Source: Bacillota bacterium
Lineage (GTDB): Bacteria > Bacillota > Clostridia > Christensenellales > Aristaeellaceae
Reading direction: 5' to 3'
DNA length: 64,000 nucleotides
Assembly: GCA_023398575.1 (NCBI GenBank)
Contig: JAEWSC010000056.1
Span: 59,164-123,163 of the forward strand
Shown here: positions 33,566 through 42,017 of the stretch, in pieces
How the letters are laid out: each line of letters opens with the position of its first letter
How positions within the stretch are numbered: the first letter of the stretch is position 1
The notes under the pieces: model-generated
Databases searched by the model: none
The model's input: only the letters and a program-made list of their open reading frames with translations
What the model was told of the DNA's origin: nothing
Made by a program: the position numbers and the translations under genes

Positions 33566-34309
33566 ATGATCCCAACCTTACGCAGGCAAAAAATCGTGGA
33601 TTTGTTGCAAGGAAATGAAGTTTTGTTCCTTGCGGACCTGGTTGCGGCCATGGGCATTTCCGAATCTACCGTCCGCCGGGATTTGAAAGAGCTTGCTCAC
33701 GGCGGGGAGATTGAGTTGCTGCGGGGCGGCGGCGTGCGGCTGCACCGGGAAAACGTGGAAATGAACATTGATACGAAGCTCCTTTTGAACAGGGATGAAA
33801 AGGACCGCATCGCAAGATACGCCGCCGGGCTCATCTATCCGGGGGATATCATTTTTCTGGACCCATCCAGCGTCAACTACCTGCTGATCGATTATATACA
33901 CGCCGAACGGGTCACGGTCGTTACCAATTCCATCGCCCATATGAACAAGCTGGTGAAGGCGGATGTTAACTGTATCATGATCGGCGGGCAGATTAAAAAG
34001 AACACCTCTTCCTGTGTGGGGGCCATGGCTGAGGGAATGCTTTCACAGCTGCGCTTCAGCAAAAGCTTTCTGGGCGCCAACGGCATGAGCATCGAGCTGG
34101 GCATGACCAACCACGATCCCAATGAACAGTCCATCAAGCGTATGGCCATTGAGCGGTCGGTAAGCACCTATTTTTTGATCGACTCCAGTAAGTACGGCAA
34201 TGTAGCCATGTGCAAGGTGGCCGACATAGATGAATGCCTGATCATTACAGACAAGCGCCGAAAGGAATTGGACGCGTACAGCAACATCATTTACACTGAG
34301 GAAGAGTAA
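33566..34309 (+). CDS. DeoR-family transcriptional regulator
   Basis: This 247-residue protein has an N-terminal DeoR HTH (RRQKIVDLLQGNEVLFLADL, STVRRDLKELAHGGEIELLRGG) and a DeoR sensor domain of the sugar-phosphate-binding ISOCOT fold (GDIIFLDPSSVNYLL, VTVVTNSI, SSKYG). Effectors are usually phosphorylated sugars. AAAGGA precedes the ATG by 8 bases. It is divergent from the FGGY operon and followed by a terminator and then importer B. A shared TGAAAA motif suggests that it controls both sides. Confidence 0.93.
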   Translation: MIPTLRRQKIVDLLQGNEVLFLADLVAAMGISESTVRRDLKELAHGGEIELLRGGGVRLHRENVEMNIDTKLLLNRDEKDRIARYAAGLIYPGDIIFLDPSSVNYLLIDYIHAERVTVVTNSIAHMNKLVKADVNCIMIGGQIKKNTSSCVGAMAEGMLSQLRFSKSFLGANGMSIELGMTNHDPNEQSIKRMAIERSVSTYFLIDSSKYGNVAMCKVADIDECLIITDKRRKELDAYSNIIYTEEE

Positions 34310-34329
34310 AAGCAAAATGGAAATCGCAG

Positions 34330-34362
34330 AGCGGACAGCCGGAAACCGGCCGTCCGCTTTTT
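34330..34362 (+). terminator. Terminator after the DeoR gene
   Basis: AGCGGACAGCCGG pairs with CCGGCCGTCCGCT (one mismatch) across AAA, followed by TTTTT. Confidence 0.8.
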
Positions 34363-34365
34363 CAA

Positions 34366-34392
34366 AATGAAAAAACATGAAAAGAATATGAC
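34366..34392. promoter_or_regulatory. Phased TGAAAA repeat, candidate DeoR-family operator (copy 2)
   Basis: TGA triplets at 34368, 34378 and 34389 reproduce the 10/11-bp spacing of copy 1. A further TGAAAAATGAAAAT lies at 34434-34447, nearer the promoter. Confidence 0.45.
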
Positions 34393-34484
34393 TTTTATTG
34401 GTGCATTATTGGATTTGCATGCACAATATGCTTTGAAAAATGAAAATATTTAAAAAAATGTACAATATTCTGATAATTCACGGG

Positions 34485-34513
34485 TTGACTTTTAAACAGA
34501 CGCCTCCTATAAT
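34485..34513 (+). promoter_or_regulatory. Sigma-A promoter of importer B
   Basis: TTGACT (34485-34490), a 17-base spacer and a perfect TATAAT (34508-34513). It rules out upstream in-frame start codons for the permease gene. Confidence 0.75.
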
Positions 34514-34592
34514 GAAAAAAACTGAAGCTCGTTGCCATGTCTGTGCCAATCGGCTTATTTTTCTCGTGGACGGAAAGGGGCAGTGTTCAACA

Positions 34593-36041
34593 TTGAAAAA
34601 GCAAACCTTATACGGCGTATTACGGTGGTGCCTGCGCCTATGGCCCCTGGCTGTATCCTCGCTGCTGTTGATTCCATCGCTGAATCCGGCGGCCTATTTG
34701 CCTCAAATCAAGGATTGGAGCTACTTGTATTTTCTGAATAACACCATGGAGATTGATAAGCTGTTTGCCAAAGCCTATCCCGGCATACGAGAGATGTTTG
34801 CGGCAAACGCCTTGCTTGACTTTTGTGGCTATGCCTCACTTGTCTGCCTGCTCATCACAGGATTGGGTTCGCTGATGAGTTTTTCAAAAACGACAAAAGC
34901 GAAGAAGACTGGTTTACTGCTCAGCGGCCTTTTTGGTGCGGCTGCCGGCACCATGAATTTGTTTCTTCTATTAAGAATAGCGTCCGCCAACACGCAAGTA
35001 AGACGCCTTGGTTATGATGTGCTTGGCATGCAGTACCTGTATCCCCGGGGTACGATTGTTCTTGTGATTCTAGGCGCTCTGCAGCTGATCCTGTTCCTTG
35101 CCTATAGGCGCCTTTGGATGAAGAAAGAAAAGTTGTACATCAAAATGACCCGCAACGAGCGCAGGGAAAACTGGAAGGGCTTTGCCTTCATTTCTCCCTA
35201 TCTGATCGGGTTTGGCTTTTTCACGGCCTTCCCCATGCTGTTCTCCATGTTTTCATCCTTTACCTATTACAATATCACGGCCGTTCAAAAATGGTACGGC
35301 CTGAACAATTACCTGACACTGCTCACCCAGGATGACATGTTCATAAAAAGCCTTGGAAATACCCTGTACTATGTGGCGTTCAGCGTTCCCCTGGTTATTG
35401 TTGTCGCCATGATTCTGGCGCTTTTGATGAACATGCGCGTAAAGTTCATGTCCCTGTTCCGTACGATCTATTACCTGCCCTCCGTGCTTTCCGGCGTGGC
35501 GGTATTCCTTTTGTGGCAGTGGATTTTCGATCCCACCAGCGGCCTTTTGAATAATGCCCTGGGGATGCTGGGTATCAAGGGTGCAGCCTGGCTGTATGAT
35601 GCCACTTGGACAAAGCCGGCTCTAATCATCATGCGCCTGTGGAGCACCGGCGGCACCATGATCCTTTTGCTGGCGGCGCTGCAGGGAGTGCCTGTGGAAT
35701 TGTATGAAGCGGGAGAGTTAGACGGGGCAGTGGGCTTTGCGAAATTTCGGCACATCACGCTGCCCATGATCTCTCCCACCCTCTTTTTTGTAATGGTTAC
35801 CGGCATCAGCGGCGCGTTCCAGGTGTATGATTCCGCCTACATCATGGTGGAAAACGGTGGCCCGGGCAAATCGTTGATGTTCTACAACCTGTACCTGTTC
35901 CTGACTGCCTTCAAGGATCAGTCCATGGGCAAAGCCAGTTCCATGGCCTGGATATTGTTTGCCATCATCATGGTCTTTACCCTGATTCAGATGGGTGCTT
36001 CGAAAAGGTGGGTGCATTATGAAGGGGGTACAGACAAATGA
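34593..36041 (+). CDS. Carbohydrate ABC permease (MalF type) with an extra four-span N-terminal region
   Basis: The core from about residue 190 (KGFAFISPYLIGFGFFTAFP) is a normal six-span sugar permease with EAA loop YEAGELDGAVGFAKFRHITL. Ahead of it lies about 180 residues with four hydrophobic segments (PLAVSSLLLIP, YASLVCLLITGLGSL, LLLSGLFGAAAGTMNLFLLL, IVLVILGALQLILFL), absent from ordinary family members. The start is uncertain: a TTG at 34593 with AAAGGGG 12 bases upstream is the best after the promoter, giving 482 residues; GTG at 34566 is an alternative. The next permease overlaps by ATGA. Confidence 0.82.
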   Translation: MKKQTLYGVLRWCLRLWPLAVSSLLLIPSLNPAAYLPQIKDWSYLYFLNNTMEIDKLFAKAYPGIREMFAANALLDFCGYASLVCLLITGLGSLMSFSKTTKAKKTGLLLSGLFGAAAGTMNLFLLLRIASANTQVRRLGYDVLGMQYLYPRGTIVLVILGALQLILFLAYRRLWMKKEKLYIKMTRNERRENWKGFAFISPYLIGFGFFTAFPMLFSMFSSFTYYNITAVQKWYGLNNYLTLLTQDDMFIKSLGNTLYYVAFSVPLVIVVAMILALLMNMRVKFMSLFRTIYYLPSVLSGVAVFLLWQWIFDPTSGLLNNALGMLGIKGAAWLYDATWTKPALIIMRLWSTGGTMILLLAALQGVPVELYEAGELDGAVGFAKFRHITLPMISPTLFFVMVTGISGAFQVYDSAYIMVENGGPGKSLMFYNLYLFLTAFKDQSMGKASSMAWILFAIIMVFTLIQMGASKRWVHYEGGTDK

Positions 36042-36922
36042 ATCTGAGCGTAAAGAAGGCGGCTGGTATGAAAACGGCAAGCTTTAGGGAGTCAAAGCGC
36101 AGGCGGGCGGCTATCGCGCGTTTGTTCGCCACCCTTGCCCTTTTTGCCGGCGCCATTGTAGTACTGATCCCCTTGGTGTGGATGCTGTCCACCTCCTTAA
36201 AAAGTGATGCCGAAGTAATGGTCAACCCCTCCTTCATCCCTATACACTGGCAATTTGACAACTTCTATAAGGCATGGCATTCCGGTCCATTTGGTACCTA
36301 CCTGAAAAATTCTGTTTTTATTACCCTCTCCTGCCTGATTGGCACCCTCCTATCCAATTCGCTGGTGGCCTACGGGTTTGCCAAAATACGCTTCAAAGGC
36401 CGGGACGTGATTTTTCTTTGCGTGCTAGGCACCATGATGATCCCCGGTATGGTCACCATGATTCCCACATACGTCATGTTTTCCAGCTTTGGCTGGGTAG
36501 GCACCTATCTGCCGCTGATCGTGCCGGCCTTTGGCGCCAGTGCCTATTATATCTTCCTTTTGCGCCAGTTCTTTCTGACCATTCCCATGGCGTACAACGA
36601 AGCCGCGAAAATTGAGGGCGCCAGCGAGCTGAACATTTTTGCCCGCATTGTGCTGCCCATGTCCAAGCCCATCATCACCACCATTGCGGTGTTTGAGTTC
36701 AACGCCAAATGGAATGATTACTTTGCCCCCATGCTGTACCTGGATAAGGAAAGCATGTACACGCTGCAGCTGGGGCTCCGCTCCTTCCGTGGCACAGCCG
36801 GGGTGGAATGGCAAAAGTTCATGGCCGCGTCTCTGCTGGTGCTGCTGCCAACGGTGATCGTATACGCCTGTCTGCAAAAATACATCATTCAGGGCGTCGC
36901 TGCCGGCGGGCTCAAAGGCTGA
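36038..36922 (+). CDS. Carbohydrate ABC permease, MalG type
   Basis: This 294-residue, six-span permease has an EAA loop (YNEAAKIEGASELNIFARIV) and the C-terminus IIQGVAAGGLKG typical of the MalG class. It overlaps the previous gene by four bases (ATGA) and has AAGGGGG upstream. A GH38 gene follows 40 bp later. The matching binding protein is five kilobases downstream, and no ATPase is encoded nearby. Confidence 0.93.
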   Translation: MNLSVKKAAGMKTASFRESKRRRAAIARLFATLALFAGAIVVLIPLVWMLSTSLKSDAEVMVNPSFIPIHWQFDNFYKAWHSGPFGTYLKNSVFITLSCLIGTLLSNSLVAYGFAKIRFKGRDVIFLCVLGTMMIPGMVTMIPTYVMFSSFGWVGTYLPLIVPAFGASAYYIFLLRQFFLTIPMAYNEAAKIEGASELNIFARIVLPMSKPIITTIAVFEFNAKWNDYFAPMLYLDKESMYTLQLGLRSFRGTAGVEWQKFMAASLLVLLPTVIVYACLQKYIIQGVAAGGLKG

Positions 36923-36962
36923 TTGCTGCACGGCATGTCCAAATCTTTCTCAGGAGACGGCC

Positions 36963-39404
36963 ATGGAACGAAAAGTACTGCACATGATTGGCAATTCCCA
37001 CATCGATCCGGTCTGGTTCTGGTCAAGGGAAGAAGGAATGCAGGAAGTGAAGGCCACCTTTGCTTCCGCCCTTGCCCGCATGGAGGAATATCCCGAATTT
37101 TGCTTTACCTGCACCTCCGCCGCCTTTTTTGCCTTTTTGGAAGAGGCAGACCCCGAACTGCTTTCCGCCATCAAGGAGCGGGTTGCACAAGGCCGGTTTG
37201 AGATCACCGGCGGCTGGTGGGTGGAGCCGGACTGCAACCTGCCCTGCGGGGAGGCCTTTGTCCGTCAGGGGCTTTATGGGCAGCGCTACCTACTTAAGAC
37301 CTTCGGTGTACTTGCCGATATCGGCTCCAATGTAGATTCTTTCGGACACAATCCCATGCTACCGCAGATTTTGCGCGGGTGCGGCATGGACAAATACCTG
37401 TTCATGCGTCCGTCCCTTACAAGGTCCAACGGGAAGTATATGGAAAATCCCGTTCCGCTCATTGCCTGGCAATCCCCTGATGGAAGCAGTGTCACGGCAC
37501 TGAGCCTCCCGGCGGAGTATACCTGCTGGTTTATGGAATCCACCAGAGAGAACATCGAGACCACACTAAGCCAGCTTGCACCCTATCCCGCCCTGCCCTG
37601 CTTTTATGGGGTGGGCAACCATGGCGGCGGACCGACTATTGCCAATATAGAGGCCATCCGCACCCTGAAGGAGGAGTACCCACAGGCGGAACTGCGCTTT
37701 TCCACCCTGAAAGCCTTTTTTGATCGGGCGAAGGATGCTGCGCTCCCGCCGCTTTCCGCCTATCTGGAAGAAGTCAATACCGGCTGCTACAGCATCGATC
37801 ACCCTTACAAGCAAGCGGTGCGCAGGGCGGAACAGGCGCTTTTGCGGGCGGAGAGGCTGCTTTCCATGGCTGCCCTGGCGGGAGACGGATACAACAGCCG
37901 TTTTTCTCAACTGGAACCTTTATGGCGGCGGCTGCTGTTCTGCCAGTTTCACGATACGCTGGGGGGCACTTGCATCCGCCCGGCCAGAGACAACGCCCTT
38001 TGCGATGTTCAGGGCGTAACGGCTCAGACGGAAGAGGCAAGCCAAATGGCGGTGCAGCGCTTGGCCGGCATGCTGGATACGGGGGGGAACGGCCTGCCTA
38101 TCCTCTTGATCAACGACAGCCCTTTGCCCTTTAGCGGGGTGGTGGATACGGAGCTGAACTGGTTCTGCAATGACCCGCTGACACTGTGCGACGAGCAGGG
38201 AGGGGAGATCGAATACCAGCGGACCAAGCAGTCCTGCACCATGATGTGGTACCGCTTGGGCGGACGCCGCCGAGTGCTCTTCCACTGTGAGCTGCCTCCC
38301 TTTGGCGTGCGCGTTTTGCGTGCTTACGCCAAGACGCCTGCCTTTGACCCGACGCCTTCTCACGAGGCAGGGGAGTTGTGCCTGGAAAACGAATGGCTGC
38401 TGGCTAAATGGAACGCGGAGGGCGACCTTTGCTGCCTTAAAGACAAGAAAACGGGCTGCCAGGTGCTTGATGGCGGCGCGGCGTTTCATGTCTTTGAGGA
38501 TGAGCGGGACAGCTGGGGCCACGCGGGCGAAGGCCGTGCCTTCGGGCCGGCGTTGGATAAACCGGTTCTGGAGGAGGCTGCTATAGTAGAGCGCGGGCGA
38601 ATCCGCCAGACCATCCGGGTACGCAAGCGTATGGGCGTTTGCCGGATGGAGATATTGTATACCCTGGACAGCGGTGACACGTTCCTGCGTATGTCTGTAA
38701 AAGCCATATGGGATGGACCGTGGAAGCAGCTGCGGCTCCATTTTCCTCTATCGGGCCTTATTGCGGATACCATTGCCGAATCTCCCTATGGTGTGATGGT
38801 TAGGTCCGAGGCCGGAAAAGAGTACTTCATGCACCGGTTTGTGGATGCGCGAAATAGTGCGGGGGCAGGGCTTACAATCGCAAATGACGGTATATACGGC
38901 TTTTCCTTTGAAGAAAGGGAGCTGCAGTTGACCCTGTTGCGCAGTGCCATCTTCGCCCAGGGTACCTGTGTGGGATGGCAGCACGCGTATGATACTTATG
39001 AATATACCGACCTTGGCGAGCACACCTTTACCTTTCTCTTGAATCCCCATGGCGCTCCTTCTCCTAACTGGGAGATGGCGGCGCTTGCCGACCGGCTTCA
39101 ATGCCCGCCTGTCTGTCTGATGGATACATATCATTCAGGCAGTCTGGATGCACGGGTGCTGCATAGCTTTTTAAGCCTGGTCGCACCAAACATCCGCCTG
39201 GGGGCCTTGAAAAAGTGGGAGGATGGCGACGGGCTTGTGATCAGGCTATACGAAACAGAGGGAATCGCAATAAGCACGCAGATCATGATTGCGGGCAATG
39301 CGTATACCATTACCCTGGCGGCTTATGAAATTCAAACGCTGCTGCTTTCGCAAGGAAAATGGACGGTTGTCAACATGCTGGAGATGAGCGCCTATGCAAG
39401 ATAA
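36963..39404 (+). CDS. GH38 alpha-mannosidase (paralogue 1)
   Basis: This 813-residue cytoplasmic retaining alpha-mannosidase needs a divalent metal. Metal ligands H13 and D15 are in SHIDPVW, the nucleophile D125 in VDSFGHN, and GGWWVEPD follows near residue 83. The N-terminal beta/alpha domain is followed by a three-helix bundle and GH38 C-terminal beta-domains. AGGAG precedes the ATG. It is transcribed with importer B, so mannosides brought in are probably trimmed here. Linkage specificity cannot be read. Its last 11 bases overlap paralogue 2. Confidence 0.92.
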   Translation: MERKVLHMIGNSHIDPVWFWSREEGMQEVKATFASALARMEEYPEFCFTCTSAAFFAFLEEADPELLSAIKERVAQGRFEITGGWWVEPDCNLPCGEAFVRQGLYGQRYLLKTFGVLADIGSNVDSFGHNPMLPQILRGCGMDKYLFMRPSLTRSNGKYMENPVPLIAWQSPDGSSVTALSLPAEYTCWFMESTRENIETTLSQLAPYPALPCFYGVGNHGGGPTIANIEAIRTLKEEYPQAELRFSTLKAFFDRAKDAALPPLSAYLEEVNTGCYSIDHPYKQAVRRAEQALLRAERLLSMAALAGDGYNSRFSQLEPLWRRLLFCQFHDTLGGTCIRPARDNALCDVQGVTAQTEEASQMAVQRLAGMLDTGGNGLPILLINDSPLPFSGVVDTELNWFCNDPLTLCDEQGGEIEYQRTKQSCTMMWYRLGGRRRVLFHCELPPFGVRVLRAYAKTPAFDPTPSHEAGELCLENEWLLAKWNAEGDLCCLKDKKTGCQVLDGGAAFHVFEDERDSWGHAGEGRAFGPALDKPVLEEAAIVERGRIRQTIRVRKRMGVCRMEILYTLDSGDTFLRMSVKAIWDGPWKQLRLHFPLSGLIADTIAESPYGVMVRSEAGKEYFMHRFVDARNSAGAGLTIANDGIYGFSFEERELQLTLLRSAIFAQGTCVGWQHAYDTYEYTDLGEHTFTFLLNPHGAPSPNWEMAALADRLQCPPVCLMDTYHSGSLDARVLHSFLSLVAPNIRLGALKKWEDGDGLVIRLYETEGIAISTQIMIAGNAYTITLAAYEIQTLLLSQGKWTVVNMLEMSAYAR

Positions 39405-41790
39405 AAAAACTTCTGTAATCATGATTGGAAACTCCCATATCGACCCGGTGTGGCTGTGGCGGGAGAGGGAAGGGCTGCAGGAGATCAAGGCCACCTTCTC
39501 CTCAGTTTTGGATCGCATGGAAGAGTTTGAGGAGTTTCAATTCACCGGCAGCTCCGCTGCTTTTTACGCATGGCTGCAAAAATACTGTCCGGCGGTCTTT
39601 GCAAAAATTACGGAAAGGGTCAGAGAAGGCCGGTGGCACCTGGCCGGCGGCTGGTGGGTGGAACCGGACATGAATATCCCTGGCGGTGAAAGCATGGTTC
39701 GGCAAGGCCTGTACGGCCAGCGCTTTTTCAAGGAAGCCTTTGGCAAGATGGCTGAAACCGCCTATTTGGTGGATTCCTTCGGCCACAGCGCAGGCCTTGC
39801 GAAAATCTTTCGCGGGCAAACGCTTCAAGGCTTTGTATTCATGCGGCCGCAGCCCCATGAAATTGGACTTCCCTCCCCTCTGTTCCTGTGGGAGGATGAA
39901 GATGGCTCCAGGGTAAAGGCCCTGCAAATCCAGGGCGAATACTGCGCCTGGACCCGGCGCTCCATCGTAGACAACCTGAACAAAAGCCTTACAGCCATTC
40001 AGGAGCACCAAATAACAAGCATGCCTGTTTTTTATGGTGTAGGCAACCACGGTGGAGGCCCCACCATTGAAAACATCAAGGCGATTCGGGAGCTGAAAAA
40101 GGAGCACCCAGAGCTTTCCATGGAAAACGGCAGCCTGGACGCATATTTTCAGGAGGTTTCAGAGCAGCCGCTCCCTATATACCAGGGAGAATTGGAGGGC
40201 TGCTTTCCCGGCTGCTATACGGTAGACAGCGAAATCAAGCGTTTGTGCCGCCTGTCGGAGGAGCTTTTGGCAAAAGCAGAAACCCTGTCCGCCATGGCCG
40301 TGGAGCTGGGCTTTGTGTATCCGGCCCGTGAGCTTAAGGAAGCGTGGCAGTTGCTTTTGTTTCAGCAATTTCACGATACCATGGCGGGAACGGCCAGGAA
40401 AGAGGCCAGAGATGATGCCTGCGATGATATGCGCCGCTGCCTGTCCATCGGCCGTGAGGTGATCGGCGGCGCCTTGCAGGCGGTATCCGCCGCGGTGGAC
40501 ACTCGGGGCGATGGTGCGCCTCTATTGCTGGTAAACGCCTGTGATTCGCCTTTTGAAGGTGTGGTGGATGCGGACATCTACTGGCGCAGCAAGCACCTCA
40601 TGCGGCTGAAAAACGCCGAGGGGGAGGAAATCCCTTATGATTTTTCTACGAGGGATATTGTTTCTCCGGATACCAGAAAACACCTGGTATTCCGCGCAAG
40701 CGTTCCAGCCTTTGGCTACGCGGTATACAGCATGATTCCGGAAGCAGCACAAATCGCTATGGAGAGCATGGCCTGTGAAAAGCATGTTCTGGAAAACCAG
40801 TTTCTTAGAATTGAGTTTGATGATGCGACCGGCTGCCCCAGACGGGTATTCAACAAGCAAAGCGGCCGGGAACTGCTGAACGGGCCGTCTTCTCTTGGCG
40901 TGTATGAAGACCGGCGGGATACCTGGGGTGCCAAGGGGGAAATAGGCCCATGCCTTGGGACATACAAACTGATGGATATGGCCGTTATCGAGAATGGGAA
41001 TATTCGTTCCTCCCTGCGGGCACGCCTGGAATTTAGTAAAAGCGAGGCATCGCTGATTTGGTCGCTTGCCAAGGATGATCCGTTTTTCACACTGGATGCG
41101 CATCTTAATAATCATGAGATATTCTCGATGACCTCGATGCGCTTTCCCTTCGAAAATATGTTTTCCACGGTCATTGCCGAAGGGCCTTACAGCGAGCAGG
41201 AACGGACCTACTGCCTGCAGGGGGAAAGGCACTGCCAGCGGTATTGCGATCTTCTTGGCGATGCCGGCTCTTTGCTGATTGTCAACGAAGCAAAGTATGG
41301 CTACCGGGTGTTTGAACAATATTATGAAATTCTTGTATCCAGAAGCCCCATCCATGCCTTCGGCTCCGGCGAGGAGCCGAAAAAGGGCCATGATTACGCC
41401 TTCTGCGATCAGGGCCTGCAGCGCTTTTCCCTTCAGCTTTGGCCTCATGGCCCGGATATGGACCGGTTGGATAGGGTTCGTGCCGCCCAACGCTTTCACA
41501 GACCCGTGGAGGTGTTGTGCGATAGCCAGCACGAAGGCGGCGAGGCGCTGCGCCGGCTTTCCTTTCTATCCACGGAAGGGTTGGCGGGTGTGATGATCCA
41601 CCTGGTTAAACAAGGGGAAGAGGATGGCTTTGTTTTCAGGCTGCAGAACATGACAGGTATGCAAAGTGAGGGCAGTATCGTCTGCGGCGGAAAAAAACAC
41701 GCTGTTTCCTGTACACCCCATCAATTGATGACTGTACGCATAAGCCCCCAAGGGGAATGTCAAGCAACAAACCATTTGGAACTGAATTGA
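39394..41790 (+). CDS. GH38 alpha-mannosidase (paralogue 2)
   Basis: This 798-residue paralogue shares the domain order of the preceding gene, with metal ligands H15 and D17 (SHIDPVW) and nucleophile D127 (VDSFGHS). The two differ in many places, so a recent tandem duplication is unlikely. The ATG lies inside the end of the upstream gene (11-bp overlap), with GGAG 10 bases before it, implying translational coupling. Co-expression of two enzymes suggests distinct mannosidic linkages. Confidence 0.92.
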   Translation: MQDKKTSVIMIGNSHIDPVWLWREREGLQEIKATFSSVLDRMEEFEEFQFTGSSAAFYAWLQKYCPAVFAKITERVREGRWHLAGGWWVEPDMNIPGGESMVRQGLYGQRFFKEAFGKMAETAYLVDSFGHSAGLAKIFRGQTLQGFVFMRPQPHEIGLPSPLFLWEDEDGSRVKALQIQGEYCAWTRRSIVDNLNKSLTAIQEHQITSMPVFYGVGNHGGGPTIENIKAIRELKKEHPELSMENGSLDAYFQEVSEQPLPIYQGELEGCFPGCYTVDSEIKRLCRLSEELLAKAETLSAMAVELGFVYPARELKEAWQLLLFQQFHDTMAGTARKEARDDACDDMRRCLSIGREVIGGALQAVSAAVDTRGDGAPLLLVNACDSPFEGVVDADIYWRSKHLMRLKNAEGEEIPYDFSTRDIVSPDTRKHLVFRASVPAFGYAVYSMIPEAAQIAMESMACEKHVLENQFLRIEFDDATGCPRRVFNKQSGRELLNGPSSLGVYEDRRDTWGAKGEIGPCLGTYKLMDMAVIENGNIRSSLRARLEFSKSEASLIWSLAKDDPFFTLDAHLNNHEIFSMTSMRFPFENMFSTVIAEGPYSEQERTYCLQGERHCQRYCDLLGDAGSLLIVNEAKYGYRVFEQYYEILVSRSPIHAFGSGEEPKKGHDYAFCDQGLQRFSLQLWPHGPDMDRLDRVRAAQRFHRPVEVLCDSQHEGGEALRRLSFLSTEGLAGVMIHLVKQGEEDGFVFRLQNMTGMQSEGSIVCGGKKHAVSCTPHQLMTVRISPQGECQATNHLELN

Positions 41791-41847
41791 CGGCATATTA
41801 CGCATTTTGAAATATTCCATCACATTCTACTGTGCATTTGGTCTTTG

Positions 41848-41882
41848 AATGAAAATAAGTGAACGAAAATGAAAGAAAATAA
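41848..41882. promoter_or_regulatory. Phased TGAAAA repeat, candidate DeoR-family operator (copy 3)
   Basis: TGA triplets at 41850, 41860 and 41870 have exact 10-bp spacing in a GAAAAT-rich run. It lies 11 bp upstream of the -35 of the binding-protein promoter, an activator-like position. Confidence 0.5.
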
Positions 41883-41892
41883 AATATCCGTA

Positions 41893-41920
41893 TTGACATC
41901 TAATTTCGCACATGTATAAT
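41893..41920 (+). promoter_or_regulatory. Sigma-A promoter of the binding-protein gene
   Basis: TTGACA (41893-41898), a 16-base spacer and TATAAT (41915-41920): fully consensus boxes. Confidence 0.8.
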
Positions 41921-42017
41921 AGGAGCTATCAGACCGTATGCAAAGGGCATCTTCCAAATGGTTTCAATGTGTTAAGCTGCTGCTTCACATGAACATAATA
42001 AAAAGGAGGATACAATC

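Noticed and set aside
34440..34592. Upstream in-frame ATGs as start of the importer B permease
   Set aside because: The ATG at 34440 lies upstream of the promoter (34485-34513) and the ATG at 34512 overlaps its -10 box; neither has a ribosome binding site.
40522..41532. 336-residue frame on the minus strand
   Set aside because: Antisense shadow of GH38 paralogue 2.
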